Assembly: GCA_016125155.1 (NCBI GenBank)
Contig: WGMI01000010.1
Span: 16,428 to 80,427, forward strand
Length of the DNA stretch: 64,000 nt
Origin: a bacterium
Lineage (GTDB): Bacteria; Bacteroidota; Bacteroidia; Flavobacteriales; Schleiferiaceae
Direction: 5' to 3'
Shown: positions 39,626 to 48,748 of the stretch, in pieces
How the letters are laid out: the number at the start of each line of letters is the position of its first letter
Numbering within the stretch: position 1 is the first letter of the stretch
Translations under genes and position numbers: made by a program
Notes under the pieces: model-generated
What the model saw: only the letters and a program-made list of their open reading frames with translations
Told to the model about the DNA's origin: nothing
Databases searched by the model: none

Positions 39626-39757
39626 ATGAAACGCAGCATTGCATGGCTCATTTTGGCATTTTGCGCAGGTTTGTTGATTCAATCGTGCGGATCGGCTGAA
39701 AAGTGTCCGGCGTACGGATCGACCCCTCCGAGCCCGGAGTGGTCGGACAAGGTATGA
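39626..39757 (+). CDS. Tiny lipoprotein (43 residues) coupled to ytxJ
   Basis: This very short gene encodes a signal peptide (RSIAWLILAFCAGLLIQSC, lipobox IQSC with Cys 21) and a mature part of about 22 residues starting CGSAEKCPAYG. Its stop overlaps the ytxJ ATG as ATGA, and a TAATTTTG element precedes it, so it is probably a true gene despite its size. I recall short Bacteroidota lipoproteins with a similar KCPAY segment. The second cysteine two residues after EK could be redox-active or metal-binding, which would fit the thiol-linked neighbour, but that is speculation. An automatic gene finder could easily miss it. Confidence 0.72.
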   Translation: MKRSIAWLILAFCAGLLIQSCGSAEKCPAYGSTPPSPEWSDKV

Positions 39758-40119
39758 ACCGAACCGGCGAAGCGTTGCGCTGGATCGATTCCAAAGATCA
39801 GCTCCACGCGCTGTTTTCTGAGTCCTCGACCCAGGTGTTGTTGCTCAAGCACAGTACCCAGTGTCCCATCAGCGCCCGTGCTTTGAGACAATTGAACTCA
39901 GTAGCCCCTGCGCTGGAAGACGTTGAATGCTGGGCCCTCGACTTGCTCCGGCACCGCGATTGGTCGAACTGGATTGCCGAACACAGCGGAGTGGTGCACG
40001 AATCGCCTCAACTGCTGTATCTTCATAACGGAATTTGCCGTTCATCGCTCTCGCATTTTGAAATCGAAACCGTCCGCATCGCCCAACTACTCGAAAGACC
40101 TTCGGAGGTCCGGCCTTAA
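39754..40119 (+). CDS. ytxJ: YtxJ-like monothiol thioredoxin-fold protein (bacillithiol system)
   Basis: This 121-residue cytosolic protein has a thioredoxin-like fold with the active-site segment LKHSTQCPISARAL (Cys ~40) in the C-P-I-S form, so it has one redox cysteine. ESPQLLYLHNG gives the cis-Pro loop. YtxJ proteins co-occur with bacillithiol and are thought to remove bacillithiol from proteins; no bacillithiol synthesis gene is in the window. ATG 39754 overlaps the tiny lipoprotein stop. The gene is about 35 bases upstream of an outer-membrane unknown, probably in the same transcript. Confidence 0.85.
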   Translation: MNRTGEALRWIDSKDQLHALFSESSTQVLLLKHSTQCPISARALRQLNSVAPALEDVECWALDLLRHRDWSNWIAEHSGVVHESPQLLYLHNGICRSSLSHFEIETVRIAQLLERPSEVRP

Positions 40120-40153
40120 CACGGGCAAGGGGCATTCCCGATGGTTTGTTGTG

Positions 40154-40888
40154 ATGGGGCTGGCTTTGGGGTTGTTGCGTCCCCAACAGGCCGAGGCTCA
40201 ATTGGATACCGAAATCGATTTCAAGCGCACGGTCTACCTCAACGAATTTTCGATGGGCCCCTTGTTTCACACCAGGGGCTACGGGGTCAATTTCCGGCGT
40301 TCCTACTACCTCGATGGATATACCAAACAAGGCTGGGAAATCGATGCCGTCAACATCCGGCATCCCAAAGAGGTGAATTCGTACAACCAATTTGACAACA
40401 GCGCACGGGGCTACGTCCAGCAAAAAATCAACAGCTTTTACAGCCTCCGCGGCGGGTATACCCGAGAATACACCTTGGTCGACAAAACGGATCAAGGAAC
40501 GGTGGCGCTCAGCCTGGTCGTAGCCGGGGGTGCCTCATTGGGCTTGTTGAAGCCCGTATATGTTGAAGTATTTGACAATCAAGGATTTCTTAGGGTTGAA
40601 CGCTACGATCCCGCGATTCACGACTACGGGGAAATCTACGGTCGCTCGGGTTTTTTTACGGGATTCGACGAAATCACTTTGCGCCCGGGGCTCTATGCCA
40701 AAACCGGCGCCTCATTCGACTTCAACTTGCTGGACGAGCGCATTACTACGTTGGAAGTGGGCCTGATTACCGACTACTTTTTTGAACCGGTTCCCATTAT
40801 GTACGTTCCACCGGGGTCTGAATCCACGAACAAAGCCTGGTTTTTTCAGCTTTACTTGTCGGTCAACTTTGGTAAGAAATGGAATTGA
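40154..40888 (+). CDS. Predicted outer-membrane protein, uncharacterised
   Basis: This 244-residue protein is rich in alternating beta strands with aromatic ends ([30 protein letters not shown], [16 protein letters not shown]), which suits an outer-membrane barrel. [20 protein letters not shown] looks conserved in character. The start is awkward: ATG 40154 gives only a short, uncharged leader ([16 protein letters not shown]), and no better start lies upstream before the ytxJ stop region, although GTG 40151 is possible. I recall similar unnamed proteins in Bacteroidota. It overlaps lipA by 10 bases, so both are translated from one message. The function is unknown. Confidence 0.72.
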   Translation: MGLALGLLRPQQAEAQLDTEIDFKRTVYLNEFSMGPLFHTRGYGVNFRRSYYLDGYTKQGWEIDAVNIRHPKEVNSYNQFDNSARGYVQQKINSFYSLRGGYTREYTLVDKTDQGTVALSLVVAGGASLGLLKPVYVEVFDNQGFLRVERYDPAIHDYGEIYGRSGFFTGFDEITLRPGLYAKTGASFDFNLLDERITTLEVGLITDYFFEPVPIMYVPPGSESTNKAWFFQLYLSVNFGKKWN

Positions 40889-41772
40889 ATACAGCGGAGC
40901 CGGCGGCGGTTGAACCCCAGCGGTCCGAACCTGTGCGCAAGCCCCAGTGGCTGCGTGTAAAATTGCCTACGGGAACGGGCTACCAGTCGGTGCGCAAACT
41001 GGTCGACGACTACCAACTGCACACCATTTGCGAAAGCGGACACTGCCCGAATATGGGTGAGTGCTGGGGGGCTGGAACGGCCACGTTCATGATCCTTGGG
41101 AATACCTGTACGCGCAGTTGCGGATTTTGCTCTGTAGCCACGGGCCGTCCCGATCCGGTAGACTGGCAGGAGCCCGACCGCGTGGCGCGTTCGGTGCGGT
41201 TGATGAAGGTAAAGCACTGTGTGATTACCTCGGTAGACCGAGACGACCTGGCCGACGGAGGTTCGATTATTTGGGCAGAGACCATCCGGGCCGTGCGTCG
41301 ATTGAGCCCGGGAACTACACTGGAAACCCTGATTCCGGATTTCAAGGGGGAACGACACAACATTGATCGCCTTGTCGAGGTGGCTCCGGAAATCATCAGC
41401 CACAATATGGAAACGGTGGCCCGACTTACGCGAAAAGTGCGGATCCAGGCGCGGTACGAACGGAGTCTCGAGGTGCTGCGGTATATGAAAGAGCAAGGGC
41501 AAAAGCGTACCAAAACCGGGATTATGCTCGGATTGGGAGAGCGCTTTGAGGAGGTGGTCGATACCATGAAAGACCTGCGCAGCGCCGAGGTCGATATTTT
41601 GACCTTGGGGCAGTATCTCCAGCCCACTCCCAAACACCTGGGCGTGGTTGAGTTTATCGCTCCGGCTGTGTTCGACGAGCTCAAGGAGATCGGGCTGGGA
41701 CTGGGATTTCGCTATGTGGAGAGCGGTCCGCTGGTGCGCTCGTCCTACCACGCCGAGCGCCATCTCTTCTAG
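40879..41772 (+). CDS. lipA: Lipoyl synthase
   Basis: This 297-residue radical-SAM enzyme inserts two sulfurs into octanoyl groups on lipoyl domains. The auxiliary cluster motif is [13 protein letters not shown] and the radical SAM cluster motif is CTRSCGFC. The terminal RSSYHAE supplies the serine ligand of the auxiliary cluster. Length and order are normal. It overlaps the upstream barrel gene by 10 bases at ATG 40879. LipB is not adjacent. Confidence 0.97.
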   Translation: MELNTAEPAAVEPQRSEPVRKPQWLRVKLPTGTGYQSVRKLVDDYQLHTICESGHCPNMGECWGAGTATFMILGNTCTRSCGFCSVATGRPDPVDWQEPDRVARSVRLMKVKHCVITSVDRDDLADGGSIIWAETIRAVRRLSPGTTLETLIPDFKGERHNIDRLVEVAPEIISHNMETVARLTRKVRIQARYERSLEVLRYMKEQGQKRTKTGIMLGLGERFEEVVDTMKDLRSAEVDILTLGQYLQPTPKHLGVVEFIAPAVFDELKEIGLGLGFRYVESGPLVRSSYHAERHLF

Positions 41773-41962
41773 ATCGATTCAGCGGAAACCGGGGTGTTGG
41801 GAGTTTAACCTTTTGTTGGCAATACGGCCCCTGCCCCGTACTTTTAGCCATTCAAACCTTCGCCCCCAAATCTGCGTTATCAATGCAACAGACCTGTTGC
41901 GTCCCAGATTGGGTCAGGTCCAACATTAGAAGGTGAATCGCTAAAATACAATGCGTTACAGC

Positions 41963-44900
41963 ATGAAGAAGTCGATTGTAGGAGGAGTTTTGCTCGGTGT
42001 TTCGCTGGGCTCGTTGGCGTGGTTTGTCGTCCCTCAAAAGCCGGCTGAACCAACCTACACACCGCGTACGGCAGCGCAACGGAATGCGGAAAGCGCCAAG
42101 GGATCTGCAGAATGGCTGCATCGCTTGCGCGCCAACCAAGAAACAGGAGAAATCAACACTGCTGACGTACTCGCGGCCCGCGCTGCCTTGGAACAAGGAC
42201 AGAGCTTCAAACAGAGCGGGGTCCTCAACCTCGTTTGGGAAGAGCGGGGGCCGGACAACTATGGAGGCCGCACCCGGACCTTGTACATTGACCCGAGCAA
42301 TCCGCAGTTCATGCTGACAGGCTCGGTATCAGGAGGTTTGTACCGCACTGTGAACGGCGGAAGCAGTTGGCAAATTGTCGACAACGATGCCCCGAACAAT
42401 GCGGTGACCTCGGTGATTCGCGCCGGCAATGGCGATTTGTACTACGGCACCGGAGAAGGGATGCACTACTTCGCCAGCGGAACAGGCACCGGTGGAATTA
42501 TTGGAGGCGGCATTTTTAAATCGACCGACAACGGACAGACCTTCTCGTCGTTGACCGCCACGGTCCCCCAGCCGAACAGCAATTCGACCGAATGGGCGGC
42601 TATTAGCTTCTTGGGTGCCGATCCCAACAATGGACAGCGCATTTACGCTGCCACCAACCGCGGACTGCGCCGCACCGATGATGGAGGCGCATCCTGGGTC
42701 AATCCGATTTCGGGAGGCTCGGGCGTTGGTCAGGCCACCGATATGACGGTTTCTCCTTCGGGTGCCGTGTGGATGAAACTGGGCGCCGCCGTTTGGTATT
42801 CTCCCAACGGAGACGATGGCAGTTTTGCCCTAGTCGGGGGTGGACTGCCTCCCAATGGAGGACGGTCCCGGATTGCCGTATCGCCGACCAACGAAGACGT
42901 GGTTTTTGTGTGCAACGTGACTGGCGCGGGCGGTTTGGGAACCATTTACCAAACCAAGGACCGCGGATTGAGCTGGAATTTGGTGGCTCAAGGGACGTCG
43001 AATTTCAACCCCATGAACAATCAAGGCGACTACGATTTGTTGTTGACCGTTGACCCGAAAGACGAAGACCGGATTATTGTCGGTGGGGTTGAATTGTGGG
43101 AATGGTCGGCTACCGGGGGCTGGGTGCAGATTCACTCGCGCTTTGATTCTCCCAACAATCCGTTCTACGTCCACGTCGACCAACACGAAGGCGTATTCCA
43201 CCCGACCAATCCCAACATCCTGTATGTGACCAACGACGGAGGTATTTTCCGCTCCTCGAACAACGGATTTACCTGGGATCGGGTCAACAACAACTACATC
43301 AGCTTGCAGTTGTATTCTGCCTTTGGAAACGACTTAGGCCAGTTCATCGGCGGATCTCAAGACAACGGCACCATTGGCATTCTCGGAACGGGCAATACCC
43401 CTAAAGCCGGTGTGCGGACGCCGGGCATCAACTACCAAGTGTCGGCCAACGGAACAGCGACGCTCGACGGCGACGGTGGCTATGTGGCCGTTTCCCAACT
43501 CAACCCAAACATGTTGTTCAAAGAGATGCAGTACGGCATCCTTGGACGTTCGTTTACGGGGGGAGAAATTTTCTCTTCGTTCTACGACTTTCCGCGCATG
43601 GACCCGACGTATATCAGTGGAGGAATTACAGCGGCCTTCTCTGAGTTCGTCACCCCCTTCGAATTGTGGGAAAGCTACGATGACCCCTTCAGCACGGACT
43701 CGGTGTACTTCAAAGCGGAAAAAGCCCTCGAAGCCCTGGGCTTTGCCACTCCGGCCGATACAGCGAGTCGGGGCATTATCCCGCTGCCTCAGCCTGCAGC
43801 CTCGTTCGTGGTTCCCTCCTTCAAAGTAACCCACGGCCCGCTGGTGCTTACCTCCGATGCCTCGGGCAATTTGACCGGAGACGGTAGCGGTACTTTCAAT
43901 CCGACCACAGGCCAATTCGTGGCCCGTTTCAACCAATACTTCGCCTTGGAAGTAATCGCTACCTGCGATGTGCGGTACGATCCAGGAGATGTGGTGGGCG
44001 TGACCAGTCTCATTAACGAAAACAGCTTCAACTACACCGTGACCCAGACGTTGGTGTCGGGCGACAGCGTACGTCTGCAGGATCCACAGCAGAGCATTTT
44101 TGCCATTGGGCTCCGCTCTCGGACCCTTACAGGTCAGAGCCAGTTGTACGGAGGGCTGTGGATAACCCGGAGGGCGCACGACATCTCGACCGATCGACCC
44201 GAGTGGTTCCAGATCTATACGCCTGCAGCGGGCAACACGATCACGGCCATCGCCATTGCTGAAGATGGGAACACGATTTTTTGCGGGGTGAGCAACGGAC
44301 AATTGATTCGGATATCGAATTTGTCCAGCAGCCGCGACTTCGCCTCGTGCGATGTGTCTTCGGCCACGCGCACTACGACCCAAGCCACCGCAGGTCAATG
44401 GAGCAACCGAACCATTACCGATATCGCCATCGACCCGAACAATGCCAACCGGGTCTTGGTAACCCTCGGCAACTACGGAAACACGACCAACGTGTTTTTC
44501 TCTTCCAATGCGTTGGGGACCACCCCGACGTTTACGAGCAGACAAGGCAACCTGCCCGCCATGCCTTGCTACTCGGGTCTGTTGCACATCTTCGACGGAG
44601 CCGTGGCGTTGGTGGGTACCGACTATGGGGTATTCAGCACCGACAACATCAACTCGACCAGCCCGGTTTGGACCAAAGAAGAGAACGGATTGGCCGATGT
44701 GCCCGTGTTCTCGATTCACCAAGCCAACAACAAACGGCTGAGCTGGGACGGAGACACCCTTTATTCGGGCACCATTACTTTGGGAACCCACGGACGGGGC
44801 TTTGTTCAAAGTACCACACTCCGTCAGCCGAATGCGTTCAGCACTCCAGAAGTGCCGGTAGCGCAAAAGGCAGAGGAGGGACTCAAACTCTTCCCCAACC

Positions 44901-45127
44901 CCGCCCGCGACTACTGTTCAGTCGAACTGGAACTGTCCTCTCGCTCCCATGTTTATTTGAGCGTGATTGATCTTAACGGACGCGTGGTGCGACAGGTAGA
45001 GCTCAAAGGTCTGGCGGCCGGTGCCCACCGTCTGCCCGTGGACGTGGCCGGTCTGTCGACGGGGGTCTACGTTGTCAAGGCCCAAGCGGGTTCTCTGAAA
45101 AAGACCGGACGGTTGGTGGTGCGCTAA
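41963..45127 (+). CDS. T9SS-exported beta-propeller (sialidase/BNR or VPS10-like) protein
   Basis: This 1,054-residue protein has an N-terminal signal (SIVGGVLLGVSLGSLAW). Repeated propeller blades follow with Asp-box-like motifs (TVNGGSSWQIVDND, STDNGQTFSSL, RTDDGGASWVNP, QTKDRGLSWNLV, SSNNGFTWDRVN), covering about residues 95-455. A central part (~540-720) lacks these repeats, and more blades follow. The last ~80 residues (LKLFPNPARDYCSVELELS onward, ending GRLVVR) are a type A T9SS sorting domain, so it should be secreted and surface-attached. No sialidase catalytic arginine triad is obvious, so an enzymatic role is not assumed. ATG 41963 is chosen; an ATG four codons upstream is possible. 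A strong terminator follows. Confidence 0.9.
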   Translation: MKKSIVGGVLLGVSLGSLAWFVVPQKPAEPTYTPRTAAQRNAESAKGSAEWLHRLRANQETGEINTADVLAARAALEQGQSFKQSGVLNLVWEERGPDNYGGRTRTLYIDPSNPQFMLTGSVSGGLYRTVNGGSSWQIVDNDAPNNAVTSVIRAGNGDLYYGTGEGMHYFASGTGTGGIIGGGIFKSTDNGQTFSSLTATVPQPNSNSTEWAAISFLGADPNNGQRIYAATNRGLRRTDDGGASWVNPISGGSGVGQATDMTVSPSGAVWMKLGAAVWYSPNGDDGSFALVGGGLPPNGGRSRIAVSPTNEDVVFVCNVTGAGGLGTIYQTKDRGLSWNLVAQGTSNFNPMNNQGDYDLLLTVDPKDEDRIIVGGVELWEWSATGGWVQIHSRFDSPNNPFYVHVDQHEGVFHPTNPNILYVTNDGGIFRSSNNGFTWDRVNNNYISLQLYSAFGNDLGQFIGGSQDNGTIGILGTGNTPKAGVRTPGINYQVSANGTATLDGDGGYVAVSQLNPNMLFKEMQYGILGRSFTGGEIFSSFYDFPRMDPTYISGGITAAFSEFVTPFELWESYDDPFSTDSVYFKAEKALEALGFATPADTASRGIIPLPQPAASFVVPSFKVTHGPLVLTSDASGNLTGDGSGTFNPTTGQFVARFNQYFALEVIATCDVRYDPGDVVGVTSLINENSFNYTVTQTLVSGDSVRLQDPQQSIFAIGLRSRTLTGQSQLYGGLWITRRAHDISTDRPEWFQIYTPAAGNTITAIAIAEDGNTIFCGVSNGQLIRISNLSSSRDFASCDVSSATRTTTQATAGQWSNRTITDIAIDPNNANRVLVTLGNYGNTTNVFFSSNALGTTPTFTSRQGNLPAMPCYSGLLHIFDGAVALVGTDYGVFSTDNINSTSPVWTKEENGLADVPVFSIHQANNKRLSWDGDTLYSGTITLGTHGRGFVQSTTLRQPNAFSTPEVPVAQKAEEGLKLFPNPARDYCSVELELSSRSHVYLSVIDLNGRVVRQVELKGLAAGAHRLPVDVAGLSTGVYVVKAQAGSLKKTGRLVVR

Positions 45128-45150
45128 ACGCCCGCTTCTTCTTTGAGTAG

Positions 45151-45181
45151 AAAAGGCCCTCGATCTCGGGGGCCTTTTTTT
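45151..45181 (+). terminator. Intrinsic terminator after the T9SS protein gene
   Basis: AAAAGGCCC and GGGCCTTTT pair around a short loop, followed by a run of seven T. It lies 24 bases after the stop at 45127 and is the clearest terminator in the window. Confidence 0.85.
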
Positions 45182-45589
45182 GGTGATAGACTCCCTTCGC
45201 GGATTCTGGGTGCACAGGGCAAGGATTTTGGGGTACCAAAACTTTGGAAAAAGCAAGGTCTCCTCAACGTTCCATCAAATTATCATCCTATTTCCGCATT
45301 CTGGATAGGGATAAAGCGGGAAGTCAAGAGAATAAAGGATTATTCCGACGAAAATTGTAGTCCAGACGTCGGCCCTAGTCTTCATCCCCCTTCCGAACTC
45401 TGGAAATGGTATAATACTGGAGGTTAATAAAATAAAAGTTTCTTTCGTTGAAGATTGTCGTCTCCACCACAGCCCCAATCCACACCCTATATTCCCTATT
45501 CGACCATGAGAAAATCCCGAGGCCTAGGAGGATCCGATGATGTACCTCAATACGAACCGACCCATCTCTAAACAAACCCAACCCCAAGG
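45182..45589. other. 408-base non-coding, AT-richer region
   Basis: No open frame here has a credible start or family pattern; the short minus-strand frames at 45275-45478 and 45375-45587 overlap each other and only trace the repeats. Base composition is visibly richer in A and T than neighbouring genes. The region holds the degenerate repeats listed separately and borders an IS3 remnant. Confidence 0.6.
45196..45480. repeat. Degenerate direct repeat, about 97-base period, two clear copies and a weaker third
   Basis: The copies at 45292-45380 and 45391-45480 align along their length. Shared points are TTCCGNANTCTGGA at the start, AATAAA in the middle, CGNNGAANATTGT, and GCCC near the end. 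A weaker copy starts at 45196 with TTCGCGGATTCTGG. Each is preceded or followed by TCATCC. Identity between the two clear copies looks near two thirds by eye. Confidence 0.6.
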
Positions 45590-45913
45590 CTAGGAGTCTT
45601 CCAAACCAGCTCTGCGATGGACATCCAACAAAAAATCGCGCTCCAACTCCAGCCTCGCCTTTTCTCTTTTCAACGATTCAATATCTTATTCTGTAGTGGA
45701 TTGTCTACGCTTCGAATCGGAAGAAATACCCTCCGCTGTGTCCAAAACTTGTTGTTTCCAATAGAGCAGGGTGGTCACTTCCACGCGATATCGCGCGGCG
45801 ATGGCCTCGACTGGCTCCTTTTCTTTGAGTACTTCGATGACGGCTTGAGCTTTGATTTTGTTGGAAAAGGCAGAATCGTTCAAGAGGAGTGTTTTGGTTT
45901 GTTTATCGCTCAA
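45590..45913 (-). pseudogene. IS3-family transposase orfA remnant with in-frame stop
   Basis: Minus-strand translation gives a helix-turn-helix like IS3 orfA: FSNKIKAQAVIEVLKEKEPV, then IAARYRVEVTTLLYWKQQVL. After 75 codons a TAA (45688-45686) interrupts it, and the same frame continues with IESLKREKARLELERDFLLD, the leucine-zipper-like end expected of orfA, to a TAG at 45590. The 5' end begins at TTG directly after an in-frame TAA and lacks the usual first residues. No orfB or terminal inverted repeats were found. It is therefore a decayed fragment. Confidence 0.8.
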
Positions 45914-45918
45914 AGAAG

Positions 45919-45957
45919 GGCCTTAGACAGTCATCGAAAGGCCATAGACAGTCATCG
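45919..45957. repeat. 18-base direct repeat, 21-base period
   Basis: GGCCTTAGACAGTCATCG (45919-45936) and GGCCATAGACAGTCATCG (45940-45957) differ at one base. They lie just upstream of the transposase remnant, beyond its 5' end. Confidence 0.75.
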
Positions 45958-46038
45958 CCACAGGATTGAGATTTTTAACGCTCCGGCTCCCGCTGTGAAG
46001 GTCCAGTGCCCTAATCGAAAAAGACACAACGCTATCCA

Positions 46039-47391
46039 TCAAAACATGAAAAAGGCCACCAACCATGAAATTACAAAAAAGAGCGGTGGTCCCACGAGAC
46101 TGAAATAGGTACCAGAGACCTGAAAGTCCCGCTGACCCACCAAACCCGTGCTGAATGCAATGGCATTGGGTGGGGTCGAAACGGGCAAATAGAGCGCGCA
46201 AGAGGTCGTTAAGGCAATGGCGATGGGCAACGCCAATCCGTAGGGCGCGGGCAGACCTGAAACGAGCGGAATCATCAGAGCCGAAGCGGCTGTATTGGAC
46301 ATGATGTTGCTCAAGGCCAAGGCCAAAACGATCAGCACAAAGGCGAGGAGCCACAAGGGCAAGTGCAGCGAATCCAACTTCGACAAGACTTCCTTCGCCA
46401 AGCCCACATCCACCAAAGCCCGCCCCAGGGCCAATCCTCCGGCCACCAACATAAGCGAATCCCAGGGCAGCCCGCGTACTTCTTCGGCCGAGACCACCCG
46501 AGAAAGCGTTAACAGTACGATGGGCACTGCGGAGGTGGCCGCCAATGGGATGCCGTGTAAGGACTCTGTGCTCCACAGAACCACGGTGGCTAAAAACGTC
46601 AACAGCACCACCCTGCGCTCCTTTTGACCGAATTTGGGCTCTTCTCCCTTTTGATCCAGAATACCCTGAATTTCATCTGCCTCAAAGTTCAATCCATTGC
46701 GCAGGTAGCGCCGACCGAGGTAGCGCGCAAATCCCATGACCAGCACAAACGCCAAAGGCAAGCCAAAGAGCATCCATTCGGCGAAATTCAACTCAACACC
46801 GATGTCCTTGAGGGCGCCAACGGCAATGGCATTGGGGGCGCTGCCAATAATGGTCGCGATTCCTCCAACCGAAGCTGCTGCCGGAATACCAATCAAAATG
46901 CTCTTGCTCAACGGATCGTTCTCCGAGCGTGCATGCAATAAAGGCAACACACTGGAAATCATCATGGCGGTGGTGGCGGTGTTCGACATAAACGAACTGG
47001 CTAAGGCAGTGAGCAGCATAAGTCCCGTGAGCAGTGCCTCGGGTTTGTGGCCGAATCTGCGCAGGGCAAATCGAAACAAATCGCGATCGAGCCCGACGCT
47101 TTTCATGCCTTGGGCCAAAAAGAACCCCCCGAGCAAGAGCCAGATGACATCACTGGTCCAGGTACTTACATAAGGCTCGACATCCTTGGGCTCAGGAAGA
47201 AAAAAATCGGAACCGAGCACGAAGACCAAATAGGCGATGATGAAAATTCCCACCGCAAACGGAGGAATGGCTTCGGTGAGCCACAAACCCACCGAAAGCA
47301 ACAACAAAAACAACACGTAGTTGATGGCCGGACCCTGATCGCTAAACGCGAAGAAATAGGCCAAAATTCCCGGCGAGGACAAAATTGCCAA
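46039..47391 (-). CDS. SLC13/DASS-family anion:sodium symporter
   Basis: This 450-residue transporter has about 11-12 membrane segments. It carries both substrate/sodium-binding SNT motifs, SNTATTAMM (~150) and SNTAASALM (~375), plus the matched hairpin segments that mark the dicarboxylate/sulfate-type DASS family. It imports di- or tricarboxylates, sulfate or phosphate; which one is not clear. The start is TTG 47391; no ATG or GTG gives the first helix, so a non-ATG start is likely. It is separated from tlpA by 154 bases with no gene in them and appears monocistronic. Sulfate uptake would suit the sulfated polysaccharide, but nothing ties it to that. Confidence 0.88.
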   Translation of the reverse strand: MAILSSPGILAYFFAFSDQGPAINYVLFLLLLSVGLWLTEAIPPFAVGIFIIAYLVFVLGSDFFLPEPKDVEPYVSTWTSDVIWLLLGGFFLAQGMKSVGLDRDLFRFALRRFGHKPEALLTGLMLLTALASSFMSNTATTAMMISSVLPLLHARSENDPLSKSILIGIPAAASVGGIATIIGSAPNAIAVGALKDIGVELNFAEWMLFGLPLAFVLVMGFARYLGRRYLRNGLNFEADEIQGILDQKGEEPKFGQKERRVVLLTFLATVVLWSTESLHGIPLAATSAVPIVLLTLSRVVSAEEVRGLPWDSLMLVAGGLALGRALVDVGLAKEVLSKLDSLHLPLWLLAFVLIVLALALSNIMSNTAASALMIPLVSGLPAPYGLALPIAIALTTSCALYLPVSTPPNAIAFSTGLVGQRDFQVSGTYFSLVGPPLFFVISWLVAFFMF

Positions 47392-47545
47392 GAAAGGTGG
47401 AAGTGTTGAATAAATGCCTGAATTGGCGGGGCTTATAGTTCTTTAGCGCCCACCACCGGCTGTCGTTGTCTGCCATGCCCGAAAGCTACTGCATCGGATC
47501 AAGGCAAGACCCTGTCCAAAATCAGTTTCTGCTCTGGAGGGGTGG

Positions 47546-48733
47546 CTACAAACTCTTTTGAATGGCCTGCTCGAGCGGCTCGCCCCTCAGCCCTTTTTCG
47601 ATGAGCTTTCCCTCGCGGTCTACCAAAAGGGTAAAGGGAATGCTGCCGAAGCCATAGGTGCGCACGGCCAGCGAACTCCACCCTTGCAGATCACTGAGGT
47701 GCAGAGGCCATTTGAGCCCATCTTCTTCGATGGCGCGGATCCAATCGCCTGCGGCATCGGGCTGATCCTGGACTCCGTCGAGCGAAATACTCAAAATCTC
47801 GAGGCCCTTCCCTTTGTATTTGTCGTACAGTGCCACCATAAATGGACTCTCCTGACGGCAGGGGCGGCACCACGAAGCCCAAAAATCGACCAAGACCACC
47901 TTGCCCTTGAGCTCGCTCAAACGGTGCTTGCGCCCATCGGTGCCCGTCATTTCGATGTCGGCCACTTCGGCTCCCGGCTCCAAGGCGCTCATGGCCTTCA
48001 TCATGATTTGCTCGGTTTCTACGCGCTTGCGCACCGAAACTACCCGTTCGTTGAAGCGCTCTACGTGCTTGTTGCCCGGGAGGGCCAGCGTCATGGCCTC
48101 GGCTACGCTGTCGTAGAGGGGCAAATATTCCACCGGGTTGATGAGCAGATCCTGCCCCATGCCGAGGGGGAAAATGAACATATTGGTCATGGAGCCCGGT
48201 TGCGCTCTGAGCATGGTGACCAAGGACTTGCGGGTGTCGTCGATCGTGGTCCTGTAGACCTCGTTGAGCGAGTCGCGGACCGCACTGAAATTGGGATCGC
48301 TCATTTTCCGCTGACTGACCGCGTTGAGCGTATCGACCGTTTCGTACAGCTTGCCGATTACCTGGTTGATGGCCAGAATCCGCGCGCTCTCTTCCGATCC
48401 GCGAATCGTATAGTTGTAGCCCTCTTCGTCTTTGTCCGCTTTGAGCGTGATGCGCTCGCCCTTGCGGGCCACAATGCTGATGCGCAACCCCCCGGGCCTT
48501 TCGAACATGAAAATCTCCGGTTGATCGGGCAACACCTCCAGGTCGATCGAGAACGACCCACCCCGGGTTGCGAGGGTATCGATGTATTCAATGCCGTCGG
48601 GCAAGAGTTTGGCCACCAATACCGTGTCGGCGTCTTCGAACGTCCCTTTGACCAAAGTCCCTTGGGGCGGTTGACAGGCTCCTGCAGAAACCAAAAAAGC
48701 GAAGGCAGACGCCCGGGAAAGATTCAATTGCAT
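47546..48733 (-). CDS. TlpA/ResA-family thioredoxin with DUF4369-like N-terminal domain (lipoprotein)
   Basis: This 395-residue protein has a signal peptide and a lipobox ending AGAC (Cys ~20). Residues ~25-110 are strand-rich and match the DUF4369 pattern. A helical stretch follows to ~235. The thioredoxin domain (~255-395) has the active site FWASWCRPCRQESP and the cis-Pro region GFGSIPFTLLVD. The C-x-x-C suggests disulfide reduction in the periplasm or at the outer membrane. It follows gatB by 15 bases on the same strand. Such proteins are frequent in Bacteroidota, with diverse and mostly unassigned partners. Confidence 0.9.
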   Translation of the reverse strand: MQLNLSRASAFAFLVSAGACQPPQGTLVKGTFEDADTVLVAKLLPDGIEYIDTLATRGGSFSIDLEVLPDQPEIFMFERPGGLRISIVARKGERITLKADKDEEGYNYTIRGSEESARILAINQVIGKLYETVDTLNAVSQRKMSDPNFSAVRDSLNEVYRTTIDDTRKSLVTMLRAQPGSMTNMFIFPLGMGQDLLINPVEYLPLYDSVAEAMTLALPGNKHVERFNERVVSVRKRVETEQIMMKAMSALEPGAEVADIEMTGTDGRKHRLSELKGKVVLVDFWASWCRPCRQESPFMVALYDKYKGKGLEILSISLDGVQDQPDAAGDWIRAIEEDGLKWPLHLSDLQGWSSLAVRTYGFGSIPFTLLVDREGKLIEKGLRGEPLEQAIQKSL

Positions 48734-48748
48734 GGGGAGGTGGGGGTT

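Noticed and set aside
41773..41962. Possible regulatory RNA or promoter in the 190-base gap before the T9SS gene
   Set aside because: A TACTTTTA sequence and a GACCTG/CAGGTC inverted repeat are present, but neither matches a promoter or a known riboswitch well enough to call.
43334..44866. A 510-codon minus-strand open frame opposite the T9SS protein gene
   Set aside because: It is a shadow of the real coding strand; its translation has no domain pattern, and the plus-strand protein has clear propeller repeats and a sorting domain.
45275..45587. Two minus-strand frames of 67 and 70 codons that share a similar TTIF segment
   Set aside because: The similarity comes from the ~97-base DNA repeats beneath them. 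The frames overlap each other and lack starts or family features, so they are not called as genes.
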